Source: Phytophthora colocasiae (Eukaryota > Oomycota > Peronosporomycetes > Peronosporales > Peronosporaceae). From it: a stretch of 64,000 nucleotides of DNA. How positions within the stretch are numbered: the first letter of the stretch is position 1; each line of letters opens with the position of its first letter. The DNA lies in the NCBI GenBank assembly GCA_018806915.1, contig JAGKQI010000091.1:1116001-1180000 (forward strand), read 5' to 3'. Below, in pieces: positions 29,939 to 44,297 of the stretch. The position numbers were made by a program, and so were the translations under genes. The notes beneath the pieces were generated by a model, which was not told where the DNA came from, searched no databases, and saw only the letters and a program-made list of their open reading frames with translations.

Positions 29939-31198
29939 CCCCCCCCGGCTCAAAAGGTATGCTTGTTTTTTTTTTTTTTTTTTTTTTTATTTTATGCTAA
30001 CGATGTCATGCCAGCGGAAGAAGCGTCGAAGACTGGCAGGAGGCAAAAACCTGGTTTTATTAGTGGCTTTTGTTGTGGCTTTATATTAAACCACTAAAGA
30101 AAAAACAGAGGAGTCCATGGCTCATGCGTTGATCGCACAGTTATCGTCCACCAGAAATTTCAGCGACTCCTCTGATTGGCCAAGTCGGTAAATAAGGAAC
30201 AATGGCATCTTACCGATTCGACCACCTCGTCGAGCGGGCTAACGCAAGTAGATCGAAGTTCATCTCGTCATTGCACCAGTACATATCGATGAGCGCCACA
30301 TAGATAAACACTGCCAGCCATCGAATATGATACTGGCTTCCCGTGGTATGTTGGCGTGATGACTTTTTCCCCGGCCATAATTGTCACGCTCATGTACTTT
30401 CTTTGCGTCTTAGGGGGATGAGTATCAGACGAGACATCGAACAGGTAAGAGGATGGTCCACCTCAGTCAGCGGCATGTTGTGTTCGGAACACCCCTCCAT
30501 CCAGTGATAGATGTTGGCAATATGACTGGGCAGTAGGGAGCAACAGAAATTTACTTGAACTCAGTAGTGAGCCTTTTCTTTAGTTGTTTGGAGATTTCTT
30601 GGATAAAGCATGCAAAACTTGACTTCACATATGATTCTTGTGAAAAATTAATACTGGGTGGCTCCAAAGAACAATAATATTTATTTTGAAATAAAATACT
30701 AATAATTCTTATAAGACTATTTTTCCAAGCAGGGTCAACGAGCTTTCGATCGCTTCAATCGAGTACAGAAGCGGTTGTTCCACCAATCGCTTCACAAAAG
30801 AGCACCGACAACAATTCCACACAGCAACCCAGCCCCAACTATTAGCCACAGGAAGAGTTGCCGTCAGTTCAAGTACTTGCTCTTTAAAAGGCGATTGATG
30901 TTGCTTACTCGTCAATTTATCCGTCTTTCTCCAACTGTGCACGCTTCATCTTTCACGTCAAATTATCTTTCTCACTGGGTAGAAACAAGATATTTTAGCT
31001 CCAGGAACTCTAAAAGCTACGTAAAAGCTACGTCCACTAGGTATACTAAATGACAATTTTGACGATAACATATTTTTATAAATTTTCAACTGGAGAAGTT
31101 CTTCTCTACCGTCACAGATTCGGAAGAGTTGATCTCTACTTGCTCATTGTCCAATTTTCCACGACCCTCGCATTCCGACCCTCACTTTCCAAATTGCC

Positions 31199-31543
31199 AT
31201 GTCGCCCAACAACAACAAAAGCCAAATCGCGCGAAACCTGCTGAAGTTTCACTTTCGTAAGGTGAAGAAGACCGACAGTAATGGAAAAACAAAAACCGTC
31301 GATGAATGCAAGTTGTGTCATGAGGAGTACTGCGTTACGGATTGTTTGCGAGGGGACGCTTTCAGAAGCAATAACGCCGCTAAGCATCTGGCGACAAACC
31401 ACGAGATTTATATAATAAATCCCAGCACAGGCGTGTTTTATGGCGGTCAAGCAGTAAGCGAGGGGGATTGCTACACCACCTCCAAGCTGGAGGATTTCCA
31501 ACGTCCGGAACTTCTACCGTACTGCGTCCTCGTGGAAGTCTAA
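31199..31543 (+). CDS. BED zinc-finger protein, B unit 13, intact
   Basis: 114 residues, same protein as unit 12. Confidence 0.75.
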   Translation: MSPNNNKSQIARNLLKFHFRKVKKTDSNGKTKTVDECKLCHEEYCVTDCLRGDAFRSNNAAKHLATNHEIYIINPSTGVFYGGQAVSEGDCYTTSKLEDFQRPELLPYCVLVEV

Positions 31544-32790
31544 CCCCGGCTCAAAAGGTATGCTTGTTTTGTTTTTGTTTTTTCTTTTATGCTAACGATG
31601 TCATGCCAGCGGAAGAAGCGTCGAAGACTGGCAGGAGGCAAAACCTGGTTTTATTAGTGGCTTTTGTTGTGGCTTTATATTAAACCACTAAAGAAAAAAC
31701 AGAGGAGTCCATGGCTCATGCGTTGATCGCACAGTTATCGTCCACCAGAAATTTCAGCGACTCCTCTGATTGGCCAAGTCGGTAAATAAGGAACAATGGC
31801 ATCTTACCGATTCGACCACCTCGTCGAGCGGGCTAACGCAAGTAGATCGAAGTTCATCTCGTCATTGCACCAGTACATATCGATGAGCGCCACATAGATA
31901 AACACTGCCAGCCATCGAATATGATACTGGATTCCCGTGGTATGTTGGCGTGATGACTTTTTCCCCGGCCATAATTGTCACGCTCATGTACTTTCTTTGC
32001 GTCTTAGGGGATGAGTATCAGACGAGACATCGAACAGGTAAGAGGATGGTCCACCTCAGTCAGCGGCATGTTGTGTTCGAACACCCCTCCATCCAGTGAT
32101 AGATGTTGGCAATATGACTGGGCAGTAGGGAGCAACGAAATTTACTTGAACTCAGTAGTGAGCCTTTTCTTTAGTTGTTTGGAGATTTCTTGGATAAAGC
32201 ATGCAAAACTTGACTTCACATATGATTCTTGTGAAAAAATTAATACTGGGTGGCTCCAAAGAACAATAATATTTATTTTGAAATAAAATACTAATAATTC
32301 TTATAAGACTATTTTTCCAAGCAGGGTCAACGAGCTTTCGATCGCTTCAATCGAGTACAGAAGCGGTTGTTCCACCAATCGCTTCACAAAAGAGCACCGA
32401 CAACAATTCCACACAGCAACCCAGCCCCAACTATTAGCCACAGGAAGAGTTGCCGTCAGTTCAAGTACTTGCTCTTTAAAAGGCGATTGATGTTGCTTAC
32501 TCGTCAATTTATCCGTCTTTCTCCAACTGTGCACGCTTCATCTTTCACGTCAAATTATCTTTCTCACTGGGTAGAAACAAGATATTTTAGCTCCAGGAAC
32601 TCTAAAAGCTACGTAAAAGCTACGTCCACTAGGTATACTAAATGACAATTTTGACGATAACATATTTTTATAAATTTTCAACTGGAGAAGTTCTTCTCTA
32701 CCGTCACAGATTCGGAAGAGTTGATCTCTACTTGCTCATTGTCCAATTTTCCACGACCCTCGCATTCCGACCCTCACTTTCCAAATTGCC

Positions 32791-33131
32791 ATGTCGCCCA
32801 ACAACAACAAAAGCCAAATCGCGCGAAACCTGCTGAAGTTTCACTTTCGTAAGGTGAAGAAGACCGACAGTAATGGAAAAACAAAAACCGTCGATGAATG
32901 CAAGTTGTGTCATGAGGAGTACTGCGTTACGGATCGTTTGCGAGGACGCTTTCAGAAGCAATAACGCCGCTAAGCATCTGGCGACAAACCACGAGATTTA
33001 TATAATAAATCCCAGCACAGGCGTGTTTTATGGCGGTCAAGCAGTAAGCGAGGGGATTGCTACACCACCTCAAGCTGGAGGATTTCCAACGTCCGGAACT
33101 TCTACCGTACTGCGTCCTCGTGGACGTCTAA
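32791..33131 (+). pseudogene. BED gene, B unit 14, frameshifted
   Basis: Two Gs lost (GAGGACG); the frame stops shortly after ..DRLRGRFQKQ near 32964. The intron-like segment has GCGAAC in place of GCTAAC, destroying the branch site. Confidence 0.7.
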
Positions 33132-34384
33132 CCCCGGCTCAAAAGGTATGCTTGTTTTTGTTTTTGTTTTTTTTGCTTGGATGCGAACGATGTCATGCCA
33201 GCGGAAGAAGCGTCGCAGCCTGGCAGGAGGCAAAAACCTGGTTTTATTAGTGGCTTTTGTTGTGGCTTTATATTAAACCACTAAAGAAAAAACAGAGGAG
33301 TCCATGGCTCATGCGTTGATCGCACAGTTATCGTCCACCAGAAATTTCAGCGACTCCTCTGATTGGCCAAGTCGGTAAATAAGGAACAATGGCATCTTAC
33401 CGATTCGACCACCTCGTCGAGCGGGCTAACGCAAGTAGATCGAAGTTCATCTCGTCATTGCACCAGTACATATCGATGAGCGCCACATAGATAAACACTG
33501 CCAGCCATCGAATATGATACTGGATTCCCGTGGTATGTTGGCGTGATGACTTTTTCCCCGGCCATAATTGTCACGCTCATGTACTTTCTTTGCGTCTTAG
33601 GGGATGAGTATCAGACGAGACATCGAACAGGTAAGAGGATGGTCCACCTCAGTCAGCGGCATGTTGTGTTCGAACACCCCTCCATCCAGTGATAGATGTT
33701 GGCAATATGACTGGGCAGTAGGGAGCAACGAAATTTACTTGAACTCAGTAGTGAGCCTTTTCTTTAGTTGTTTGGAGATTTCTTGGATAAAGCATGCAAA
33801 ACTTGACTTCACATATGATTCTTGTGAAAAATTAATACTGGGTGGCTCCAAAGAACAATAATATTTATTTTGAAATAAAATACTAATAATTCTTATAAGA
33901 CTATTTTTCCAAGCAGGGTCAACGAGCTTTCGATCGCTTCAATCGAGTACAGAAGCGGTTGTTCCACCAATCGCTTCACAAAAAGAGCACCGACAACAAT
34001 TCCACACAGCAACCCAGCCCCAACTATTAGCCACAGGAAGAGTTGCCGTCAGTTCAAGTACTTGCTCTTTAAAAGGCGATTGATGTTGCTTACTCGTCAA
34101 TTTATCCGTCTTTCTCCAACTGTGCACGCTTCATCTTTCACGTCAAATTATTTTTTCTCACTGGGTAGAAACAAGATATTTTAGCTCCAGGAACTCTAAA
34201 AGCTACGTAAAAGCTACGTCCACTAGGTATACTAAATGACAATTTTGACGATAACATATTTTTATAAATTTTCAACTGGAGAAGTTCTTCTCTACCGTCA
34301 CAGATTCGGAAGAGTTGATCTCTACTTGCTCATTGTCCAATTTTCCACGACCCTCGCATTCCGACCCTCACTTTCCAAATTGCC

Positions 34385-34724
34385 ATGTCGCCCAACAACA
34401 ACAAAAGCCAAATCGCGCGAAACCTGCTGAAGTTTCACTTTCGTAAGGTGAAGAAGACCGACAGTAATGGAAAACAAAAACCGTCGATGAATGCAAGTTG
34501 TGTCATGAGGAGTACTGCGTTACGGATTGTTTGCGAGGACGCTTTCAGAAGCAATAACGCCGCTAAGCATCTGGCGACAAACCACGAGATTTATATAATA
34601 AATCCCAGCACAGGCGTGTTTTATGGCGGTCAAGCAGTAAGCGAGGGGATTGCTACACCACCTCCAAGCTGGAGGATTTCAACGTCCGGAACTTCTACCG
34701 TACTGCGTCCTCGTGGAAGTCTAA
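34385..34724 (+). pseudogene. BED gene, B unit 15, multiple shifts
   Basis: A lost in the A-run, two Gs lost, and a further C lost near 34680. Open to 34780, but the cysteine half and tail are out of register. Confidence 0.6.
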
Positions 34725-35978
34725 CCCCGGCCCAAAAGGTATGCTTGTTTTTGTTTTTGTTTTTTTTTCTTTTATGCTAACGATGTCATGCCAGCGGAAG
34801 AAGCGTCGAAGACTGGCAGGAGGCAAAAACCTGGTTTTATTAGTGGCTTTTGTTGTGGCTTTATATTAAACCACTAAAGAAAAAACAGAGGAGTCCATGG
34901 CTCATGCGTTGATCGCACAGTTATCGTCCACCAGAAATTTCAGCGACTCCTCTGATTGGCCAAGTCGGTAAATAAGGAACAATGGCATCTTACCGATTCG
35001 ACCACCTCGTCGAGCGGGCTAACGCAAGTAGATCGAAGTTCATCTCGTCATTGCACCAGTACATATCGATGAGCGCCACATAGATAAACACTGCCAGCCA
35101 TCGAATATGATACTGGATTCCCGTGGTATGTTGGCGTGATGACTTTTTCCCCGGCCATAATTGTCACGCTCATGTACTTTCTTTGCGTCTTAGGGGGATG
35201 AGTATCAGACGAGACATCGAACAGGTAAGAGGATGGTCCACCTCAGTCAGCGGCATGTTGTGTTCGAACACCCCTCCATCCAGTGATAGATGTTGGCAAT
35301 ATGACTGGGCAGTAGGGAGCAACGAAATTTACTTGAACTCAGTAGTGAGCCTTTTCTTTAGTTGTTTGGAGATTTCTTGGATAAAGCATGCAAAACTTGA
35401 CTTCACATATGATTCTTGTGAAAAATTAATACTGGGTGGCTCCAAAGAACAATAATATTTATTTTGAAATAAAATACTAATAATTCTTATAAGACTATTT
35501 TTCCAAGCAGGGTCAACGAGCTTTCGATCGCTTCAATCGAGTACAGAAGCGGTTGTTCCACCAATCGCTTCACAAAAAGAGCACCGACAACAATTCCACA
35601 CAGCAACCCAGCCCCAACTATTAGCCACAGGAAGAGTTGCCGTCAGTTCAAGTACTTGCTCTTTAAAAGGCGATTGATGTTGCTTACTCGTCAATTTATC
35701 CGTCTTTCTCCAACTGTGCACGCTTCATCTTTCACGTCAAATTATTTTTTCTCACTGGGTAGAAACAAGATATTTTAGCTCCAGGAACTCTAAAAGCTAC
35801 GTAAAAGCTACGTCCACTAGGTATACTAAATGACAATTTTGACGATAACATATTTTTATAAATTTTCAACTGGAGAAGTTCTTCTCTACCGTCACAGATT
35901 CGGAAGAGTTGATCTCTACTTGCTCATTGTCCAATTTTCCACGACCCTCGCATTCCGACCCTCACTTTCCAAATTGCC

Positions 35979-36321
35979 ATGTCGCCCAACAACAACAAAA
36001 GCCAAATCGCGCGAAACCTGCTGAAGTTTCACTTTCGTAAGGTGAAGAAGACCGACAGTAATGGAAAAACAAAAACCGTCGATGAATGCAAGTTGTGTCA
36101 TGAGGAGTACTGCGTTACGGATTGTTTGCGAGGACGCTTTCAGAAGCAATAACGCCGCTAAGCATCTGGCGACAAACCACGAGATTTATATAATAAATCC
36201 CAGCACAGGCGTGTTTTATGGCGGTCAAGCAGTAAGCGAGGGGGATTGCTACACCACCTCCAAGCTGGAGGATTTCCAACGTCCGGAACTTCTACCGTAC
36301 TGCGTCCTCGTGGAAGTCTAA
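35979..36321 (+). pseudogene. BED gene, B unit 16, frameshifted
   Basis: Two Gs lost as in unit 14; stops soon after the cysteine pair. Confidence 0.7.
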
Positions 36322-37574
36322 CCCCCCGGCTCAAAGGTATGCTTGTTTTTGTTTTTGTTTTTTTTTCTTTTATGCTAACGATGTCATGCCAGCGGAAGAA
36401 GCGTCGAAGACTGGCAGGAGGCAAAAACCTGGTTTTATTAGTGGCTTTTGTTGTGGCTTTATATTAAACCACTAAAGAAAAAACAGAGGAGTCCATGGCT
36501 CATGCGTTGATCGCACAGTTATCGTCCACCAGAAATTTCAGCGACTCCTCTGATTGGCCAAGTCGGTAAATAAGGAACAATGGCATCTTACCGATTCGAC
36601 CACCTCGTCGAGCGGGCTAACGCAAGTAGATCGAAGTTCATCTCGTCATTGCACCAGTACATATCGATGAGCGCCACATAGATAAACACTGCCAGCCATC
36701 GAATATGATACTGGATTCCCGTGGTATGTTGGCGTGATGACTTTTTCCCCGGCCATAATTGTCACGCTCATGTACTTTCTTTGCGTCTTAGGGGGATGAG
36801 TATCAGACGAGACATCGAACAGGTAAGAGGATGGTCCACCTCAGTCAGCGGCATGTTGTGTTCGAACACCCCTCCATCCAGTGATAGATGTTGGCAATAT
36901 GACTGGGCAGTAGGGAGCAACGAAATTTACTTGAACTCAGTAGTGAACCTTTTCTTTAGTTGTTTGGAGATTTCTTGGATAAAGCATGCAAAACTTGACT
37001 TCACATATGATTCTTGTGAAAAATTAATACTGGGTGGCTCAAGAACAATAATATTTATTTTGAAATAAAATACTAATAATTCTTATAAGACTATTTTTCC
37101 AAGCAGGGTCAACGAGCTTTCGATCGCTTCAATCGAGTACAGAAGCGGTTGTTCCACCAATCGCTTCACAAAAAGAGCACCGACAACAATTCCACACAGC
37201 AACCCAGCCCCAACTATTAGCCACAGGAAGAGTTGCCGTCAGTTCAAGTACTTGCTCTTTAAAAGGCGATTGATGTTGCTTACTCGTCAATTTATCCGTC
37301 TTTCTCCAACTGTGCACGCTTCATCTTTCACGTCAAATTATTTTTTCTCACTGGGTAGAAACAAGATATTTTAGCTCCAGGAACTCTAAAAGCTACGTAA
37401 AAGCTACGTCCACTAGGTATACTAAATGACAATTTTGACGATAACATATTTTTATAAATTTTCAACTGGAGAAGTTCTTCTCTACCGTCACAGATTCGGA
37501 AGAGTTGATCTCTACTTGCTCATTGTCCAATTTTCCACGACCCTCGCATTCCGACCCTCACTTTCCAAATTGCC

Positions 37575-37919
37575 ATGTCGCCCAACAACAACAAAAGCCA
37601 AATCGCGCGAAACCTGCTGAAGTTTCACTTTCGTAAGGTGAAGAAGACCGACAGTAATGGAAAAACAAAAACCGTCGATGAATGCAAGTTGTGTCATGAG
37701 GAGTACTGCGTTACGGATCGTTTGCGAGGGGACGCTTTCAGAAGCAATAACGCCGCTAAGCATCTGGCGACAAACCACGAGATTTATATAATAAATCCCA
37801 GCACAGGCGTGTTTTATGGCGGTCAAGCAGTAAGCGAGGGGGATTGCTACACCACCTCCAAGCTGGAGGATTTCCAACGTCCGGAACTTCTACCGTACTG
37901 CATCCTCGTGGAAGTCTAA
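37575..37919 (+). CDS. BED zinc-finger protein, B unit 17, intact
   Basis: 114 residues, same protein as unit 1 with Arg49 and Ile110. Confidence 0.75.
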   Translation: MSPNNNKSQIARNLLKFHFRKVKKTDSNGKTKTVDECKLCHEEYCVTDRLRGDAFRSNNAAKHLATNHEIYIINPSTGVFYGGQAVSEGDCYTTSKLEDFQRPELLPYCILVEV

Positions 37920-39166
37920 CCCCCCGGCTCAAAGGTATGCTTGTTTTTGTTTTTTTTTTTCTTTTATGCTAACGATGTCATGCCAGCGGAAGAAGCGTCG
38001 AAGACTGGCAGGAGGCAAAAACCTGGTTTTATTAGTGGCTTTTGTTGTGGCTTTATATTAAACCACTAAAGAAAAAACAGAGGAGTCCATGGCTCATGCG
38101 TTGATCGCACAGTTATCGTCCACCAGAAATTTCAGCGACTCCTCTGATTGGCCAAGTCGGTAAATAAGGAACAATGGCATCTTACCGATTCGACCACCTC
38201 GTCGAGCGGGCTAACGCAAGTAGATCGAAGTTCATCTCGTCATTGCACCAGTACATATCGATGAGCGCCACATAGATAAACACTGCCAGCCATCGAATAT
38301 GATACTGGATTCCCGTGGTATGTTGGCGTGATGACTTTTCCCCGGCCATAATTGTCACGCTCATGTACTTTCTTTGCGTCTTAGGGGGATGAGTATCAGA
38401 CGAGACATCGAACAGGTAAGAGGATGGTCCACCTCAGTCAGCGGCATGTTGTGTTCGAACACCCCTCCATCCAGTGATAGATGTTGGCAATATGACTGGG
38501 CAGTAGGGAGCAACGAAATTTACTTGAACTCAGTAGTGAGCCTTTTCTTTAGTTGTTTGGAGATTTCTTGGATAAAGCATGCAAAACTTGACTTCACATA
38601 TGATTCTTGTGAAAAATTAATACTGGGTGGCTCCAAAGAACAATAATATTTATTTTGAAATAAAATACTAATAATTCTTATAAGACTATTTTTCCAAGCA
38701 GGGTCAACGAGCTTTCGATCGCTTCAATCGAGTACAGAAGCGGTTGTTCCACCAATCGCTTCACAAAAGAGCACCGACAACAATTCCACACAGCAACCCA
38801 GCCCCAACTATTAGCCACAGGAAGAGTTGCCGTCAGTTCAAGTACTTGCTCTTTAAAAGGCGATTGATGTTGCTTACTCGTCAATTTATCCGTCTTTCTC
38901 CAACTGTGCACGCTTCATCTTTCACGTCAAATTATTTTTCTCACTGGGTAGAAACAAGATATTTTAGCTCCAGGAACTCTAAAAGCTACGTAAAAGCTAC
39001 GTCCACTAGGTATACTAAATGACAATTTTGACGATAACATATTTTTATAAATTTTCAACTGGAGAAGTTCTTCTCTACCGTCACAGATTCGGAAGAGTTG
39101 ATCTCTACTTGCTCATTGTCCAATTTTCCACGACCTCGCATTCCGACCCTCACTTTCCAAATTGCC

Positions 39167-39511
39167 ATGTCGCCCAACAACAACAAAAGCCAAATCGCGC
39201 GAAACCTGCTGAAGTTTCACTTTCGTAAGGTGAAGAAGACCGACAGTAATGGAAAAACAAAAACCGTCGATGAATGCAAGTTGTGTCATGAGGAGTACTG
39301 CGTTACGGATCGTTTGCGAGGGGACGCTTTCAGAAGCAATAACGCCGCTAAGCATCTGGCGACAAACCACGAGATTTATATAATAAATCCCAGCACAGGC
39401 GTGTTTTATGGCGGTCAAGCAGTAAGCGAGGGGGATTGCTACACCACCTCCAAGCTGGAGGATTTCCAACGTCCGGAACTTCTACCGTACTGCGTCCTCG
39501 TGGAAGTCTAA
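39167..39511 (+). CDS. BED zinc-finger protein, B unit 18, intact
   Basis: 114 residues, zinc ligands present, Val at the C-terminal Ile position. One C fewer in the leader opens the frame upstream of the ATG, but the conserved MSPNNN start at 39167 is preferred because it keeps the promoter spacing. Confidence 0.75.
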   Translation: MSPNNNKSQIARNLLKFHFRKVKKTDSNGKTKTVDECKLCHEEYCVTDRLRGDAFRSNNAAKHLATNHEIYIINPSTGVFYGGQAVSEGDCYTTSKLEDFQRPELLPYCVLVEV

Positions 39512-40759
39512 CCCCGGCTCAAAAAGGTATGCTTGTTTTTGTTTTTGTTTTTTCTTTATGCTAACGAGGTCATGCCAGCGGAAGAAGCGTCGAAGACTGG
39601 CAGGAGGCAAAAACCTGGTTTTATTAGTGGCTTTTGTTGTGGCTTTTATATTAAACCACTAAAGAAAAACAGAGGAGTCCATGGCTCATGCGTTGATCGC
39701 ACAGTTATCGTCCACCAGAAATTTCAGCGACTCCTCTGATTGGCCAAGTCGGTAAATAGGAACAATGGCATCTTACCGATTCGACCACCTCGTCGAGCGG
39801 GCTAACGCAAGTAGATCGAAGTTCATCTCGTCATTGCACCAGTACATATCGATGAGCGCCACATAGATAAACACTGCCAGCCATCGAATATGATACTGGA
39901 TTCCCGTGGTATGTTGGCGTGATGACTTTTTCCCCGGCCATAATTGTCACGCTCATGTACTTTCTTTGCGTCTTAGGGGGATGAGTATCAGACGAGACAT
40001 CGAACAGGTAAGAGGATGGTCCACCTCAGTCAGCGGCATGTTGTGTTCGAACACCCCTCCATCCAGTGATAGATGTTGGCAATATGACTGGGCAGTAGGG
40101 AGCAACGAAATTTACTTGAACTCAGTAGTGAGCCTTTTCTTTAGTTGTTTGGAGATTTCTTGGATAAAGCATGCAAAACTTGACTTCACATATGATTCTT
40201 GTGAAAAAATTAATACTGGGTGGCTCCAAAGAACAATAATATTTATTTTGAAATAAAATACTAATAATTCTTATAAGATTATTTTTTCAAGCAGGGTCAA
40301 CGAGCTTTCGATCGCTTCAATCGAGTACAGAAGCGGTTGTTCCACCAATCGCTTCACAAAAAGAGCACCGACAACAATTCCACACAGCAACCCAGCCCCA
40401 ACTATTAGCCACAGGAAGAGTTGCCGTCAGTTCAAGTACTTGCTCTTTAAAAGGCGATTGATGTTGCTTACTCGTCAATTTATCCGTCTTTCTCCAACTG
40501 TGCACGCTTCATCTTTCACGTCAAATTATTTTTCTCACTGGGTAGAAACAAGATATTTTAGCTCCAGGAACTCTAAAAGCTACGTAAAAGCTACGTCCAC
40601 TAGGTATACTAAATGACAATTTTGACGATAACATATTTTTATAAATGTTCAACTGGAGAAGTTCTTCTACCGTCACAGATTCGGAAGAGTTGATCTCTAC
40701 TTGCTCATTGTCCAATTTTCCACGACCCTCGCATTCCGACCCTCACTTTCCAAATTGCC

Positions 40760-41106
40760 ATGTCGCCCAACAACAACAAAAGCCAAATCGCGCGAAACCT
40801 GCTGAAGTTTCACTTTCGTAAGGTGAAGAAGACCGACAGTAATGGAAAAAAACACAAACCGTCGATGAATGCAAGTTGTGTCATGAGGAGTACTGCGTTA
40901 CGGATCGTTTGCGAGGGGACGCTTTCAGAAGCAATAACGCCGCTAAGCATCTGGCGACAAACCACGAGATTTATATAATAAATCCCAGCACAGGCGTGTT
41001 TTATGGCGGTCAAGCAGTAAGCGAGGGGGATTGCTACACCACCTCCAAGCTGGAGGATTTCCAACGTCCGGAACTTCTACCGTACTGCGTCCTCGTGGCA
41101 GTCTAA
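40760..41106 (+). pseudogene. BED gene, B unit 19, frameshifted
   Basis: The A-run reads AAAAAAACACAAACC, shifting the frame before the cysteines. The histidine half is open in another frame. Confidence 0.65.
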
Positions 41107-42359
41107 CCCCCCTGGCTCAAAAAGGTATGCTTGTTTTTGTTTTTTTTTTCTTTTATGCTAACGATGTCATGCCAGCGGAAGAAGCGTCGAAGACTGGCAG
41201 GAGGCAAAAACCTGGTTTTATTAGTGGCTTTTGTTGTGGCTTTATATTAAACCACTAAAGAAAAAACAGAGGAGTCCATGGCTCATGCGTTGATCGCACA
41301 GTTATCGTCCACCAGAAATTTCAGCGACTCCTCTGATTGGCCAAGTCGGTAAATAAGGAACAATGGCATCTTACCGATTCGACCACCTCGTCGAGCGGGC
41401 TAACGCAAGTAGATCGAAGTTCATCTCGTCATTGCACCAGTACATATCGATGAGCGCCACATAGATAAACACTGCCAGCCATCGAATATGATACTGGATT
41501 CCCGTGGTATGTTGGCGTGATGACTTTTTCCCCGGCCATAATTGTCACGCTCATGTACTTTCTTTGCGTCTTAGGGGGATGAGTATCAGACGAGACATCG
41601 AACAGGTAAGAGGATGGTCCACCTCAGTCAGCGGCATGTTGTGTTCGAACACCCCTCCATCCAGTGATAGATGTTGGCAATATGACTGGGCAGTAGGGAG
41701 CAACGAAATTTACTTGAACTCAGTAGTGAGCCTTTTCTTTAGTTGTTTGGAGATTTCTTGGATAAAGCATGCAAAACTTGACTTCACATATGATTCTTGT
41801 GAAAAAATTAATACTGGGTGGCTCCAAAGAACAATAATATTTATTTTGAAATAAAATACTAATAATTCTTATAAGACTATTTTTCCAAGCAGGGTCAACG
41901 AGCTTCGATCGCTTCAATCGAGTACAGAAGCGGTTGTTCCACCAATCGCTTCACAAAAAGAGCACCGACAACAATTCCACACAGCAACCCAGCCCCAACT
42001 ATTAGCCACAGGAAGAGTTGCAGTCAGTTCAAGTACTTGCTCTTTAAAAGGCGATTGATGTTGCTTACTCGTCAATTTATCCGTCTTTCTCCAACTGTGC
42101 ACGCTTCATCTTTCACGTCAAATTATTTTTTCTCACTGGGTAGAAACAAGATATTTTAGCTCCAGGAACTCTAAAAGCTACGTAAAAGCTACGTCCACTA
42201 GGTATACTAAATGACAATTTTGACGATAACATATTTTTATAAATTTTCAACTGGAGAAGTTCTTCTCTACCGTCACAGATTCGGAAGAGTTGATCTCTAC
42301 TTGCTCATTGTCCAATTTTCCACGACCCTCGCATTCCGACCCTCACTTTCCAAATTGCC

Positions 42360-42699
42360 ATGTCGCCCAACAACAACAAAAGCCAAATCGCGCGAAACCT
42401 GCTGAAGTTTCACTTTCGTAAGGTGAAGAAGACCGACAGTAATGGAAAACAAAACCGTCGATGAATGCAAGTTGTGTCATGAGGAGTACTGCGTTACGGA
42501 TCGTTTGCGAGGGACGCTTTCAGAAGCAATAACGCCGCTAAGCATCTGGCGACAAACCACGAGATTTATATAATAAATCCCAGCACAGGCGTGTTTATGG
42601 CGGTCAAGCAGTAAGCGAGGGGGATTGCTACACCACCTCCAAGCTGGAGGATTTCCAACGTCCGAACTTCTACCGTACTGCATCCTCGTGGAAGTCTAA
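42360..42699 (+). pseudogene. BED gene, B unit 20, frameshifted
   Basis: Losses in the A-run and G-run, one T lost near 42595 and one G near 42664. Neither half gives a full finger. Confidence 0.65.
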
Positions 42700-43955
42700 C
42701 CTTCCCCGGCCTCAAAAGGTATGCTTGTTTTTGTTTTTGTTTTTTTTTCTTTTATGCTAACGATGTCATGCCAGCGGAAGAAGCGTCGAAGACTGGCAGG
42801 AGGCAAAAACCTGGTTTTATTAGTGGCTTTTGTTGTGGCTTTATATTAAACCACTAAAGAAAAAACAGAGGAGTCCATGGCTCATGCGTTGATCGCACAG
42901 TTATCGTCCACCAGAAATTTCAGCGACTCCTCTGATTGGCCAAGTCGGTAAATAAGGAACAATGGCATCTTACCGATTCGACCACCTCGTCGAGCGGGCT
43001 AACGCAAGTAGATCGAAGTTCATCTCGTCATTGCACCAGTACATATCGATGAGCGCCACATAGATAAACACTGCCAGCCATCGAATATGATACTGGATTC
43101 CCGTGGTATGTTGGCGTGATGACTTTTTCCCGGCCATAATTGTCACGCTCATGTACTTTCTTTGCGTCTTAGGGGGATAAGTATCAGACGAGACATCGAA
43201 CAGGTAAGAGGATGGTCCACCTCAGTCAGCGGCATGTTGTGTTCGAACACCCCTCCATCCAGTGATAGATGTTGGCAATATGACTGGGCAGTAGGGAGCA
43301 ACGAAATTTACTTGAACTCAGTAGTGAGCCTTTTCTTTAGTTGTTTGGAGATTTCTTGGATAAAGCATGCAAAACTTGACTTCACATATGATTCTTGTGA
43401 AAAATTAATACTGGGTGGCTCCAAAGAACAATAATATTTATTTTGAAATAAAATACTAATAATTCTTATAAGACTATTTTTCCAAGCAGGGTCAACGAGC
43501 TTTCGATCGCTTCAATCGAGTACAGAAGCGGTTGTTCCACCAATCGCTTCACAAAAGAGCACCGACAACAATTCCACACAGCAACCCAGCCCCAACTATT
43601 AGCCACAGGAAGAGTTGCCGTCAGTTCAAGTACTTGCTCTTTAAAAGGCGATTGATGTTGCTTACTCGTCAATTTATCCGTCTTTCTCCAACTGTGCACG
43701 CTTCATCTTTCACGTCAAATTATTTTTCTCACTGGGTAGAAACAAGATATTTTAGCTCCAGGAACTCTAAAAGCTACGTAAAAGCTACGTCCACTAGGTA
43801 TACTAAATGACAATTTTGACGATAACATATTTTTATAAATTTTCAACTGGAGAAGTTCTTCTCTACCGTCACAGATTCGGAAGAGTTGATCTCTACTTGC
43901 TCATTGTCCAATTTTCCACGACCCTCGCATTCCGACCCTCACTTTCCAAATTGCC

Positions 43956-44297
43956 ATGTCGCCCAACAACAACAAAAGCCAAATCGCGCGAAACCTGCTG
44001 AAGTTTCACTTTCGTAAGGTGAAGAAGACCGACAGTAATGGAAAAACAAAAACCGTCGATGAATGCAAGTTGTGTCATGAGGAGTACTGCGTTACGGATC
44101 GTTTGCGAGGGACGCTTTCAGAAGCAATAACGCCGCTAAGCATCTGGCGACAAACCACGAGATTTATATAATAAATCCCAGCACAGGCGTGTTTTATGGC
44201 GGTCAAGCAGTAAGCGAGGGGATTGCTACACCACCTCCAAGCTGGAGGATTTCCAACGTCCGGAACTTCTACCGTACTGCATCCTCGTGAAGTCTAA
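43956..44297 (+). pseudogene. BED gene, B unit 21, frameshifted
   Basis: One-G loss before the histidine pair. A second G is lost near the stop. Confidence 0.7.
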